A stretch of 10,803 nt of DNA from Acidobacteria bacterium AH-259-L09. Lineage in GTDB: Bacteria > Acidobacteriota > UBA6911 > RPQK01. A model generated the notes under the pieces. That model had not been told where the DNA came from and searched no databases. It saw only the letters and a program-made list of their open reading frames with translations. How positions within the stretch are numbered: position 1 is the stretch's first letter; every line of letters starts with the position of its first letter. This document shows positions 1 through 7,344 of the stretch, one piece after another. The stretch lies in contig JALLOL010000069.1 of the NCBI GenBank assembly GCA_027717875.1, positions 1 through 10,803 of the forward strand. The letters run 5' to 3'. Position numbers and translations under genes: made by a program.

Positions 1-2306
1 AGAATCGCCAATAGGATGAGTAGAATGACCGTGAGAGGTGTTCCGACCCGTAAATAGTCGACGGCGCGATACCCGCCGGCCCCCATCACGAGAAGGTTGG
101 CCTTGTGACTAAAGGGGGTCATGAAAGCCGCCGAGGCTGCAAGGCTCACCCCCATCATGATCGGGTAAGGACTGAGGCTAAGTTGCTCGGCGACCTGGAT
201 CACAACCGGGGTGAGCAAAACCACGGTCGGCGCACCGTCAAGACCCTGGCTGAGCAGGCTCGAGAGGGTAAGCAGGGCAGCCAGAACAACATGGGGTCCG
301 AGTGGTCCGGCCAGATCGGTAACGGTCGTGGCCAGAAGCAAGGCCGCACCGGTCCTCTCCATGGCGAATCCCACCGGAAGTATGGCGGCCACCAGGAAAA
401 TGGCTCGCCATTCGATTGCGCGATAGGCTTCCTCCATCGTCAGTGCCCCTGCTAAAAGGACCAGTGTGGCCGCTGAAAAAGCAGCCACGTGGATTGGCTG
501 GAAACCGGTCACAACCAGTCCAATCATCAGCAGGAGACCACCCAAAGCAAAAGGTGCCTTGTTGATTCTCCGGGGCGCCTGGGCCGTTTGGGATAGAACC
601 ACGAAATCGGGCTCGGCAGCGAGTTGACGAATCCTTTCCCGCGAACCTTGAAGTAGGAGTGCGTCGCCGAAGCGAAGGGCTAGAGTGGCCAGGTTGGTAC
701 GGATCGGATTTCCTTCCCGCCAAATGGCCAGGACCTGTAGGCCGTAACGCTCCCGAAAGGTAAGCTGCTGCAAAGTTCGCCCTGCCACTGCGGAGCGAGG
801 TGCCACCGCGGCTTCTACTACCCCCACATCATCAGATTCAAGCGTCGGCTCACCCACTTCGGAATCGACTTGCACGTCGCCCAGCTCCAAAAGGCTGAGG
901 ATCCGCGACGGCTCACCCGCGACAAGGAGACGGTCGCCCAGGCGGATAATTTCGTCCGGCGAAACAGCCAGACGTGTTTCTCCCTCGCGAATGATCCCTC
1001 CTACGGTGAGGCCCACCAGTTCACCAATCCGGCTGGAGCCCAATGTAGATCCCTCAAGAGGCGAGCCTTCGGGAATACGGATCAAGAAGAGATATTCCTG
1101 AAGCTGTTGGACCGCAGACAGCCCCACTTCGCGTACCACGAAGTCGGGATGGGAAGCGATCTCCTCCAGTTGAGGTCGGGTGCCGAGCGCTAGAATCTCA
1201 TCCCCTTCTCGAAGGATCTCCTGAGCCAGCTGATCTCGCAAGATTTCGCCGTCGCGCTGAATACCGACGACAACCACACCAAATCGCTCCCGGAAGTGCA
1301 ATTCCCGCAAGCTCCTTCCTAGAAGTGGAGATTCACTGGCCAGGCCGGCCCGAATCCCACTCACTCCTCTTGTAGGCCTGGGAAGCTCGCCGGCACTGGT
1401 CTTTTGCACCTCTACACCCTGGACCCGGAAAAGCTCCTTCAAGTCTGACAGTCGGCCCTCCACAAGGAGGACATCTCCGCTCTTAAGAACTGAATCTGCC
1501 CCCGGGGCCAAATGCCGTCGTCCGCCGCGCAGTATAGCAACCACCTGAACACCCAGGGCCGTTCCCAACCGAGTCTCACCTAGGGTGAGACCGTGAAGGC
1601 GCGAGTCTTCCGGGATACGAATGGAAAAGAGTTGTTCATGAAGCTGGTAAACTTGCGCCAGATCCCGTGTCTCGGTTGAGGCCAGATGGATTTCCCGGGC
1701 AGGAAGCAGTCTCCGTCCGACAGTGCTCATGAAGACAATACCGGTGAGCAGGAGAACGGCACCTAAAGGCGTAAAATCGAAAAGGCTGAAAGGTTCCAGA
1801 CCACGTTCCCGAAGCATCGATACGGCGATAATGTTGGGAGGCGTTCCAACGGACGTGGTCGTACCTCCCAGGATCGCTCCGAAGCACAGGGGCATGAAAA
1901 GACGAGAGGGGGAAAGTCGAGACCGGCGCGCTATACTGGCAACGGCCGGCATGAGCACCGCTGTCGCAGCAATATTGTTCATGAAAGCGGAGAGTACGCC
2001 GGCAACCAACATAACCGTCACGATCAAAGGGACTTCACGACTGCCCACCAGAGCATGGATCCGCCCGCCAATCAGGTCGGCAAGACCGGTGTGAAGAAGT
2101 GCCCCGCTTACGATGAAGATGGAAAGCATGGTGATCACGGCCGACGAAGCAAATCCCGTGAATGCCTCTTCCGCTGTGAGGTAATCGGTGAGAATGAGGA
2201 TAACCAGACCCAGGAAAGCGGTGAGATCGACAGGAAGTTTCTCGGTCAAAAACAGATAGACCATTCCTATCAACAAGAAGAAGAGAAATCCGATTTCGAG
2301 AGTCAT
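1..2306 (-). CDS. DASS/SLC13-type membrane transporter with four RCK_C domains (3' end beyond window)
   Basis: The frame stays open for 768 codons from ATG at 2306 to the left edge, so only a short C-terminus is missing. Layout: N-terminal membrane half at about residues 1-205, four RCK_C (TrkA-C) cytosolic domains at about 220-290, 316-390, 400-474 and 493-570, then the second membrane half from about 580. The first half has the family signature AFMNNIAAT (Asn110-Asn111) and VGTPPN. The second half has AFMTPFSHKANLL, but where the partner gene has SNNATAV this one reads QGLDGAPTVV (Asp690-Gly691). The family moves anions such as sulfate or dicarboxylates, usually with sodium; RCK_C domains probably bind a ligand that gates transport. 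Substrate unknown. An in-frame TAG four codons upstream rules out a longer start. No Shine-Dalgarno is visible, so coupling to the preceding gene (29 nt away) is likely. Family is confident; function is inference. Confidence 0.9.
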   Translation of the reverse strand, partial: MTLEIGFLFFLLIGMVYLFLTEKLPVDLTAFLGLVILILTDYLTAEEAFTGFASSAVITMLSIFIVSGALLHTGLADLIGGRIHALVGSREVPLIVTVMLVAGVLSAFMNNIAATAVLMPAVASIARRSRLSPSRLFMPLCFGAILGGTTTSVGTPPNIIAVSMLRERGLEPFSLFDFTPLGAVLLLTGIVFMSTVGRRLLPAREIHLASTETRDLAQVYQLHEQLFSIRIPEDSRLHGLTLGETRLGTALGVQVVAILRGGRRHLAPGADSVLKSGDVLLVEGRLSDLKELFRVQGVEVQKTSAGELPRPTRGVSGIRAGLASESPLLGRSLRELHFRERFGVVVVGIQRDGEILRDQLAQEILREGDEILALGTRPQLEEIASHPDFVVREVGLSAVQQLQEYLFLIRIPEGSPLEGSTLGSSRIGELVGLTVGGIIREGETRLAVSPDEIIRLGDRLLVAGEPSRILSLLELGDVQVDSEVGEPTLESDDVGVVEAAVAPRSAVAGRTLQQLTFRERYGLQVLAIWREGNPIRTNLATLALRFGDALLLQGSRERIRQLAAEPDFVVLSQTAQAPRRINKAPFALGGLLLMIGLVVTGFQPIHVAAFSAATLVLLAGALTMEEAYRAIEWRAIFLVAAILPVGFAMERTGAALLLATTVTDLAGPLGPHVVLAALLTLSSLLSQGLDGAPTVVLLTPVVIQVAEQLSLSPYPIMMGVSLAASAAFMTPFSHKANLLVMGAGGYRAVDYLRVGTPLTVILLILLAI

Positions 2307-2335
2307 GGTGGGAGGATTCTATAGGAAAAGCGGTT

Positions 2336-4111
2336 TTAGAGTGGCCAAAAGAGTGGAATAAAAATGGAGGCCAGGATCCAAAACAACAGATTCAAAGGGC
2401 CGCCCACCTTCAGGAAATCGGCGAATTTGTATCCTCCCGGGCCGAAGATGAAGAGGTTTGTTTGGTAACCGACAGGGGTCATAAAGCTGGCGGAAGCCGC
2501 AAACATAACGGCCATCACGAACGGCTTTGGATCCACTTGCAGCTGGTAAGCCGTGGAGAGTGCAATGGGAACCATCAGTACAGCGGTAGCATTGTTGGAC
2601 ATGGCCGATGTAAGAAGCGAAGTGAACAGATAGATTCCACTGAGAACGGCAATGGGTCCCCATCTATCCAGCTGTTCTACCAACTCACCGGCAATCAGCT
2701 TCGCTAATCCGGTGTTTTCCATTGCCGTGCCCAGAGGAATCAAGCAGGCCAGCATCACGATTGTCTGCCAAGAGAGGTGGCTATAAAGATCCCGCAGCCG
2801 CAGGCAACCAGTTAGTATCATGAACCCTGTACCTATGACCGCAGCTTCCACGATGGACACAATATCAAGTGCAGCAAGCACAACGACTCCCAGAAAAGCA
2901 CCCACGGCATAATAAACTTTGTCCTTGCGCAAAAAACTGACACGCACTTCTTCCAGGACCAAGAAGTCAGGGGACTGCCGAAGCACCTCCAGTTGCTCCC
3001 GGTTAGTCAGGATCAGGAGGGAGTCTCCATACTCTAGGCTGATTTTCCCGATTTTTTCCCGAATGGTGCGCCCGTGACTGCGAATGGCCAGTGCGTTGGC
3101 ATTGAAAGTTCGGCGAAAATTGACCTCCTTCAAGGTGCTTTCAACCAAGTGAGAAGTCGGGGAAATAAACGCCTCCACCAGTACGATGTTTTCGTCTTCC
3201 AAATCCTGGTCTTCGACTGTCAAAGCCTTGAGTATAAAACCCTCGGTGTCCTGGATTTTCATGAGGGTGTGTGGATCGCCTTGAACCAACAGGATGTCAC
3301 GGCCCTCCAGCCTGGCCTCCACGCTTGTGGGCAGCAGTCTCGTTGTGCCTCTCAGAATCTCGATCACCTCCAAGTCGTATTTTTCCCGAAATTTGGTTTC
3401 GACAATGGATTTCCCTATTAAGGGGGAGTTGTCTTGGAGAATCAGTTCAGTCACGAAATGGCGCAAGCGATATTCCTCGGTGAGGCTATCCCCGGTTCGT
3501 CGCGACGGAACCAGCCGATGGCCGATGAAAAGCAGATATACAGTTCCTACTGCAAAAAAGATCAGCCCTGCGTGGGCAAACTCGAACATGCCAATTTTCC
3601 AATCCAAGTGCTCCAGGGCCAGGGAGTAAACAAGCAAGTTGGTCGAAGTTCCAATCAAAGTGCAGGTCCCGGCAAAAATGGCGGCAAAAGACATGGGCAT
3701 TAAAAGTTTGCTGACATCCAGACGCTGTTCTCGCGCAACTGCTATGGTGAGGGGGAGAAAGAGGGCGACGGCTGCGGTGTTATTGATGAATGCTGATAGT
3801 ATACCGACCGCTATGATGATGGAGACGAGGATTTTGTGCTCGCTCTCTCCCGCCAGGTCCACGATTTTGTTAGCGACATAGTTCAATCCTCCGGTGCTTT
3901 GAATGCCATAACTCAGCGCCAGCATACAGGCGACTGTCACAGTGGCCGGATTACCGAAGCCCGCTATGGCTTGCTCTGGGGAAATCAGGCGAACAGCCAC
4001 CAGGACGCTCAGGATCAGGACGCTTACTTTATCCACCGGAAAGACATCGACTGCAAACAAAACCACTGCACCAAGGACGATCACGCTAAGCAGGAACATT
4101 TCAATTGTCAT
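2336..4111 (-). CDS. DASS/SLC13-type membrane transporter with two RCK_C domains
   Basis: A complete 591-residue protein with the classic layout of this family: membrane half at about 1-205, two RCK_C domains at about 216-296 and 305-388, and a second membrane half at about 396-591. Signature motifs are intact in both halves: FINNTAAVALF (Asn110-Asn111) and GTSTNLL in the first, MSNNATAVLM (Asn506-Asn507) and FMTPVGYQTNLF in the second. Homologues carry out sodium-coupled anion uptake (sulfate, phosphate or dicarboxylates), and older annotations call them TrkA-C domain permeases. The substrate cannot be read from sequence. The start lies 7 nt after the mpgP stop, with a GGGGGAAG stretch about 13 nt upstream as a loosely spaced ribosome site, so it is co-transcribed with mpgP. 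It is a clear paralogue of the next gene, which has twice as many RCK_C domains. The pair could work as two parts of one carrier or as two carriers. Confidence 0.93.
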   Translation of the reverse strand: MTIEMFLLSVIVLGAVVLFAVDVFPVDKVSVLILSVLVAVRLISPEQAIAGFGNPATVTVACMLALSYGIQSTGGLNYVANKIVDLAGESEHKILVSIIIAVGILSAFINNTAAVALFLPLTIAVAREQRLDVSKLLMPMSFAAIFAGTCTLIGTSTNLLVYSLALEHLDWKIGMFEFAHAGLIFFAVGTVYLLFIGHRLVPSRRTGDSLTEEYRLRHFVTELILQDNSPLIGKSIVETKFREKYDLEVIEILRGTTRLLPTSVEARLEGRDILLVQGDPHTLMKIQDTEGFILKALTVEDQDLEDENIVLVEAFISPTSHLVESTLKEVNFRRTFNANALAIRSHGRTIREKIGKISLEYGDSLLILTNREQLEVLRQSPDFLVLEEVRVSFLRKDKVYYAVGAFLGVVVLAALDIVSIVEAAVIGTGFMILTGCLRLRDLYSHLSWQTIVMLACLIPLGTAMENTGLAKLIAGELVEQLDRWGPIAVLSGIYLFTSLLTSAMSNNATAVLMVPIALSTAYQLQVDPKPFVMAVMFAASASFMTPVGYQTNLFIFGPGGYKFADFLKVGGPLNLLFWILASIFIPLFWPL

Positions 4112-4118
4112 TTCAGTT

Positions 4119-4958
4119 TTAACTTCCCCCGCTCAGGTTCCCGTTATCAATCTTCGGTAGCAGCGAAAGAACGGCATCGTTCCAGCCCGTGGGTCCAGCG
4201 GCAGGTGCCTTTCGAGCTCCGGGAAGTTCATGGGTCAAGGGTGCCGAGCTGTACGGGTTTGGGATGATAACGGGGATCTGCACCTCTTGCAGCATGCTCA
4301 GGTCATTGTGACTATCCCCAAAGCCGATCGCCTGGACTGCTTCTCCACAATTTGTTTGATAGAGCTCAAGCAGCTGATGCACCGCTCGTCCCTTGTCGTT
4401 GTCTCCGCTCAGATGAAAGAATCTCCCTCCCCTGCTTAATCGCAGACCGCGCCGCTGCGCCTCTTTCTCAATCTGCGTTGCACTGCAATTGGAGCTCAAG
4501 AGGCGAAAAGGAAGGTCAAACTCTCGTCGCAACGCGTCCTGTGCTTGATCCAAGGAGAGTCCGGACACGTCGGCCAGCTGCTCGCGACTCATGCTATGGA
4601 AGCTCTCAACCTCCAAACTGTACTTCTCAGTGATTTCCTCAAGAGCCTGTTGGAGATCCGGATAAGCTCGTCCCAGAGAGATGAGTAGGAAATCATTCTT
4701 GTTCTTGGCTTCGAGGGGAATAGTTGAAAAGTAGTTCTTGGGAATGTAAATTCCGCCCCCATTTTCTATTATGAAAGGGTCCCTGTTCTGGATTTCCAGT
4801 CGAAATGGGATCATTTCCGCAGCTGTTTTGCTGCTGCACAAAACGAGGGGAATATTTCTCTCCTTCAACTCTGCTAGAGCTGGGCAGGCTGGAGAATAAT
4901 CGTAGGTTTCCTGATCCAGCAGTGTCCCATCTAGATCGCTAATAATGACATAAAACAT
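4119..4958 (-). CDS. mpgP: Mannosyl-3-phosphoglycerate phosphatase family (HAD superfamily)
   Basis: Predicted to remove phosphate from mannosyl-3-phosphoglycerate to give mannosylglycerate, a compatible solute made under salt or heat stress; a glucosyl-3-phosphoglycerate phosphatase role is the nearest alternative. All HAD motifs are present (numbered from the TTG codon one before the start): DLDGTLL with nucleophile Asp9 and acid Asp11, LCSSKT with Ser43, Lys190 in DNDKG, and Asp216/Asp220 in GDSHND. ENGGGIY at 66-72 and GGRFFHL at 178-184 are typical of the MPGP/YedP branch. About 279 residues matches the family length. The ATG at 4958 is preferred over the TTG at 4961: AGGATGAGG lies just upstream and GAGG ends 4 nt before the ATG. 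It is the first gene of the leftward operon with two transporters. The matching synthase is not in the window, so the exact substrate is open. Cytosolic. Confidence 0.85.
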   Translation of the reverse strand: MFYVIISDLDGTLLDQETYDYSPACPALAELKERNIPLVLCSSKTAAEMIPFRLEIQNRDPFIIENGGGIYIPKNYFSTIPLEAKNKNDFLLISLGRAYPDLQQALEEITEKYSLEVESFHSMSREQLADVSGLSLDQAQDALRREFDLPFRLLSSNCSATQIEKEAQRRGLRLSRGGRFFHLSGDNDKGRAVHQLLELYQTNCGEAVQAIGFGDSHNDLSMLQEVQIPVIIPNPYSSAPLTHELPGARKAPAAGPTGWNDAVLSLLPKIDNGNLSGGS

Positions 4959-4975
4959 CAAACCTCATCCTACTA

Positions 4976-4991
4976 CCAATTTCAAAATTGG
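4976..4991. promoter_or_regulatory. Palindromic operator candidate in the divergent promoter region
   Basis: CCAATTTCAAAATTGG is a perfect inverted repeat with 7-nt arms and a 2-nt centre. It lies in the 63-nt gap between mpgP (leftward) and the 5022 gene (rightward). It would overlap the -35 zone of the rightward promoter and sits upstream of the mpgP ribosome site. The size and position fit a dimeric repressor or activator site. That is inference from symmetry and location; no regulator gene is in the window. Confidence 0.4.
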
Positions 4992-5007
4992 CGCGAGAAA
5001 TTCTTGA

Positions 5008-5013
5008 TACAAT
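5008..5013 (+). promoter_or_regulatory. Candidate -10 element for the 5022 gene
   Basis: TACAAT, one mismatch from the consensus, lies 8 nt before the ATG at 5022. A start of transcription 6-8 nt downstream would fall at or next to the ATG, giving a leaderless or nearly leaderless mRNA. This agrees with the lack of a Shine-Dalgarno. No good -35 hexamer is seen at 16-18 nt; the zone is occupied by the 4976-4991 palindrome, which may mean activator dependence. Confidence 0.3.
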
Positions 5014-5021
5014 GATTTCAG

Positions 5022-5483
5022 ATGGGAGGCGAGCAAAAATCGCTCCGCGCGCTCACGCGTGAGTTCTTAGGATATCATCCGGACTATGCCTTCTGCAGGA
5101 CCCTTGCTTTCAACATCAAAAACAACGTAACCACCTATCAGAATGCCGTTGAAATTCTGGCCAAGAGGGCACGGGCCGCTAAGGAAAACCGGAGACATAT
5201 TGAGGAGAAACTGGATCGACGCAGTGTAATAATCAACGGGAAGCTAGTTCGGATCAAAGATCTTTCACTCAAAGAAATCATGAATCAGGAGGAGGACAAG
5301 GTGTTGAAAGAGATTCTCGATTTCTACTTCAAACACGCGTATGCTCACGGCCGGACAAAGAAAAGCCGCCTTTTGCCCCGCTGGTTTCGGACATTCTTTC
5401 TTAGCACCTTAATCGGTCACGCCAGACGTCGTGGGGTGGATCTTGACTATGATGCGTATTTTGAAATGCTTACGTTGCTCTAA
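5022..5483 (+). CDS. Hypothetical basic, helix-rich cytosolic protein
   Basis: A 153-residue protein I do not recognise. It has no signal peptide or membrane segment. It is rich in Lys and Arg (for example KRARAAKENRR near 48-58) and looks mostly helical, with a likely coiled or amphipathic stretch at about 42-70 and a basic RLLPRWFRTF segment near 117-126. The start at 5022 has no ribosome site upstream; the GGGAGG falls inside the coding region. It may be translated leaderless, or start differently. Its stop codon abuts the ATG of the next gene, so the two are almost certainly co-translated. It is divergent from mpgP, with which it may share a regulatory region. A nucleic-acid or protein-binding role is possible from charge alone, but this is weak. 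Confidence 0.72.
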   Translation: MGGEQKSLRALTREFLGYHPDYAFCRTLAFNIKNNVTTYQNAVEILAKRARAAKENRRHIEEKLDRRSVIINGKLVRIKDLSLKEIMNQEEDKVLKEILDFYFKHAYAHGRTKKSRLLPRWFRTFFLSTLIGHARRRGVDLDYDAYFEMLTLL

Positions 5484-5804
5484 ATGAGAAAGTCGGCAAT
5501 CATTACCATCTCACTCCTGATCCTAATCTTCGCAGGTTCCCTGTTGCTGCTGCGGTTCTATAAATTGGACCTGATTCACACTGTTGTGGTCAATACAGTG
5601 GTTCAGAAGGCTCCGAGTGGCTATCCTGAGGGGAAAATACGGCGGACTTTCGATGCTGCTCGGGCAAGGGCGAAACGTGAAGATCGAGAGCAGGACCACT
5701 CGGAGAAGTTGCTAAGTCTCTCGCAGCGGCTGGAAAAGATCCAGCAGCTCAGCCATGAGGAGTTACAGGAGTTGCTCGAAGCACTCGAGGGGCCCTGTCT
5801 TTAA
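5484..5804 (+). CDS. Hypothetical small single-pass membrane protein
   Basis: A 106-residue protein of unknown function. Residues 5-24 (AIITISLLILIFAGSLLLLR) form one strong hydrophobic helix after a short positive N-terminus. The rest is charged and helical, with a likely coiled coil at about 66-102 (pattern of Leu in EKLLSLSQRLEKIQQL). It looks like a membrane anchor holding a cytosolic or periplasmic helical tail; the length after the helix and the dense Arg/Lys near 48-66 do not settle the side. The ATG directly follows the stop of the preceding gene (TAAATG) with no separate ribosome site, so translation is probably coupled. Co-transcription suggests that the 5022 product acts with this anchor. 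The stop is 2 nt before a large inverted repeat. Confidence 0.7.
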   Translation: MRKSAIITISLLILIFAGSLLLLRFYKLDLIHTVVVNTVVQKAPSGYPEGKIRRTFDAARARAKREDREQDHSEKLLSLSQRLEKIQQLSHEELQELLEALEGPCL

Positions 5805-5806
5805 AA

Positions 5807-5882
5807 TTGGGGGGGAAGGGGTCAGACCTTGAGTTTTGGATCCAAAAACTCAAAACTCAAGGTCTGACCCCTTCCCCCCCAA
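5807..5882. repeat. Perfect 31-bp inverted repeat with GGGGTCAGACC core (REP-like hairpin)
   Basis: Left arm 5807-5837 and right arm 5852-5882 are exact reverse complements, with a 14-nt loop. Arms begin with TTGGGGGGGAAGGGG and include the core GGGGTCAGACCTTGAG. The loop holds GGATCC and a second copy of the AAAACTC stem base, so alternative pairings exist. It begins 2 nt after the stop of the 5484 gene and ends 45 nt before the RDD gene. It could stop transcription or protect mRNA ends. No U-run follows on the plus strand, but AATTTTAAAG follows on the minus strand. The core matches a type of dispersed palindrome I recall from REP families mobilised by Y1 (RAYT) transposases; none is in this window. 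Confidence 0.88.
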
Positions 5883-5927
5883 CGGCCCCTTTTCCGGTCC
5901 CTCAGGTGGCTATGCTAACATGGATTC

Positions 5928-6974
5928 GTGTACTGCCCCCGCTGTCGAATCGAATTTCCCGGGAATCGCTGTTCACATTGTGGGACTGAGGTCGGAGCTC
6001 TGGGGGAAAACTCCCGCGAGGAACCAATCAGCAAACCCTCTCAAGAATCCATTCGCTTCAGTTTTGCCTCCCAGCCTTCTGTGAGCCACGAATCGGAAAC
6101 GCCGGATTGGCGTTTGGAACTGAAGCGTAAGCTGAGCGAACATACGGAGAAGAAACAAGGTCAAGCTCGAGCTCGGAGAAGTGAATCGCGCAAGCAGGAT
6201 GTATCTGACCAAAGGGTTGCTCACAGTACGAGCGAACGTCCTCTTTTTGACTACAAGTTGATCGAGGTAGGTCGCAAAGAGCCAAGGCGAAGGGTTGTGA
6301 CCTCTGCGGCGAAAGGCAGCGTACCGCGACGGGTGGCGGAGAAGCCGGTAGTTCGAACACCTATGAGATCTGGCAGAGCCTCTCAATCTCAAGCTCCAAA
6401 ACAGGGAGCGCTCACGCTGCACATGCCCGCACCAGAAGCTGCAAGTCTCTCTGTTTCGAAGGCTGAGGACACTTCTCCCGAAGAGATTAAGATCTCCCAT
6501 GAAATCATCTTGTCCCGCCTCTTAGCGGGAATCATTGATTTTTCTTTTCCTCTTTTAATTGCCTTTGTGTTTACTTTCTCAGCGTCGAAGATCTTGCACT
6601 TCGACTTCCTTTCAGCAAGTTCAATGCGCTTGAGCCTGGTGTTATCGCTCTGTTTTTTCTTCCTTAATTCTTTCTTTTTTCTGGTCTTGAACGGGCAGAC
6701 ACCAGGAATGTATTTGACCGATTTACGGCTGGTGGGGGAAGAGTCAGAGAACGTTTCACTTCAGTCTGTCTTGCTCCGAATCTGTCTATTTCTTCCCGCC
6801 GTTGCAACGGTGGTGGGACTGCTTTGGGGGGTGTTTGATCCTTGGTGCAGGTGCCTACATGACCGACTTTCTAAGACACGCATTGTTCCCCTTAACTTTC
6901 AACTTCTTTCAAGAATTGATCGACCAGAACTTGTAAACGGGGGCGGCACCGGTATTCCACATCTGGATCCCTGA
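5928..6974 (+). CDS. Zinc-ribbon and RDD-domain membrane protein
   Basis: A 348-residue protein in three parts. A zinc ribbon at the N-terminus has Cys3, Cys6, Cys15 and Cys18 (CPRC ... CSHC). A long, charged, low-complexity linker runs from about 25 to 185. An RDD membrane domain lies at about 187-323, with the family marks SRLLAGIIDFSF, NGQTPGMYLTDLRLV and CLHDRLSKTRIV and three hydrophobic helices. RDD proteins are poorly defined; some have been linked to ion or small-molecule transport. The zinc ribbon is on the cytosolic side if the usual topology holds. The start is taken as GTG at 5928, because an in-frame TAA lies at 5916-5918 and the nearby ATG at 5920 is in another frame; the ribosome site is weak. 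The last 24 or so residues after RIVPL overlap the convergent gene and look non-conserved. Confidence 0.82.
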   Translation: MYCPRCRIEFPGNRCSHCGTEVGALGENSREEPISKPSQESIRFSFASQPSVSHESETPDWRLELKRKLSEHTEKKQGQARARRSESRKQDVSDQRVAHSTSERPLFDYKLIEVGRKEPRRRVVTSAAKGSVPRRVAEKPVVRTPMRSGRASQSQAPKQGALTLHMPAPEAASLSVSKAEDTSPEEIKISHEIILSRLLAGIIDFSFPLLIAFVFTFSASKILHFDFLSASSMRLSLVLSLCFFFLNSFFFLVLNGQTPGMYLTDLRLVGEESENVSLQSVLLRICLFLPAVATVVGLLWGVFDPWCRCLHDRLSKTRIVPLNFQLLSRIDRPELVNGGGTGIPHLDP

Positions 6975-7335
6975 CAAATGTGTGGACAATCTGGCACATC
7001 GCCCAAACGAGATCCTCTCGATTCGATGGCTCGAAAACGGCATCCCGCAGATCGGTAAGGCCTTTTTCGAAAGCCTCTTCCTGAAGGAAGCGCCCAAGGG
7101 TAAACCTTTCTAAAACCAGCCTGAGGATGCGCCCAAAGGAGGGATAGTCCTCTTCATAGACCAAGAGGGGCACAAGATATTCGTGGTAAAGTTCACGCTC
7201 GATAGGATTATGTCGGTCCAGAAGAGTCTCAAGTCCTGGTTTCGATTGCCAGGGTCTTCGCAACAAGACCTGAATCAATACAAATAGCAGCGCGCCGGTA
7301 AAAGCGAGCAGCAAGTGGACGTAAGTGATTGACAT
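6892..7335 (-). CDS. Hypothetical small membrane-anchored protein
   Basis: A 147-residue protein I cannot assign. An N-terminal hydrophobic helix (about residues 4-23, YVHLLLAFTGALLFVLIQVL) is followed by a soluble, helical, acidic domain with many Leu, Glu and Arg, suggesting a membrane-tethered cytosolic or periplasmic domain. The frame is open upstream to 7401, but I chose the ATG at 7335. The longer N-terminus would lie within the preceding gene and the small hairpin at 7345-7359, and it has no membrane or signal character. The gene is last in the leftward set after the propeller gene, separated by 28 nt, so co-transcription is likely. Its last 83 nt overlap the end of the RDD gene on the other strand. 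Confidence 0.72.
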   Translation of the reverse strand: MSITYVHLLLAFTGALLFVLIQVLLRRPWQSKPGLETLLDRHNPIERELYHEYLVPLLVYEEDYPSFGRILRLVLERFTLGRFLQEEAFEKGLTDLRDAVFEPSNREDLVWAMCQIVHTFVRDPDVEYRCRPRLQVLVDQFLKEVES

Positions 7336-7344
7336 TTCCGGTGT

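Noticed and set aside
238..723. 161-residue open frame on the minus strand
   Set aside because: It overlaps the transporter gene in another frame; composition is Gly, Pro and Ser rich, with no domain, and the transporter reading is continuous and conserved.
3836..4267. 143-residue open frame on the plus strand
   Set aside because: It lies antisense across the ends of mpgP and the two-RCK_C transporter, both well supported; no motif is present.
5807..5882. CRISPR repeat or tRNA
   Set aside because: Only one inverted pair with no spaced copies, and no cloverleaf or anticodon arm.
5836..6084. Plus-strand frame that includes ATG 5920
   Set aside because: It runs through the inverted repeat and shows no domain; the zinc-ribbon cysteines belong to the GTG 5928 frame.
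5973..6500. 175-residue open frame on the minus strand
   Set aside because: Antisense to the low-complexity linker of the RDD gene; rich in Arg and Ser, as expected from an antisense reading.
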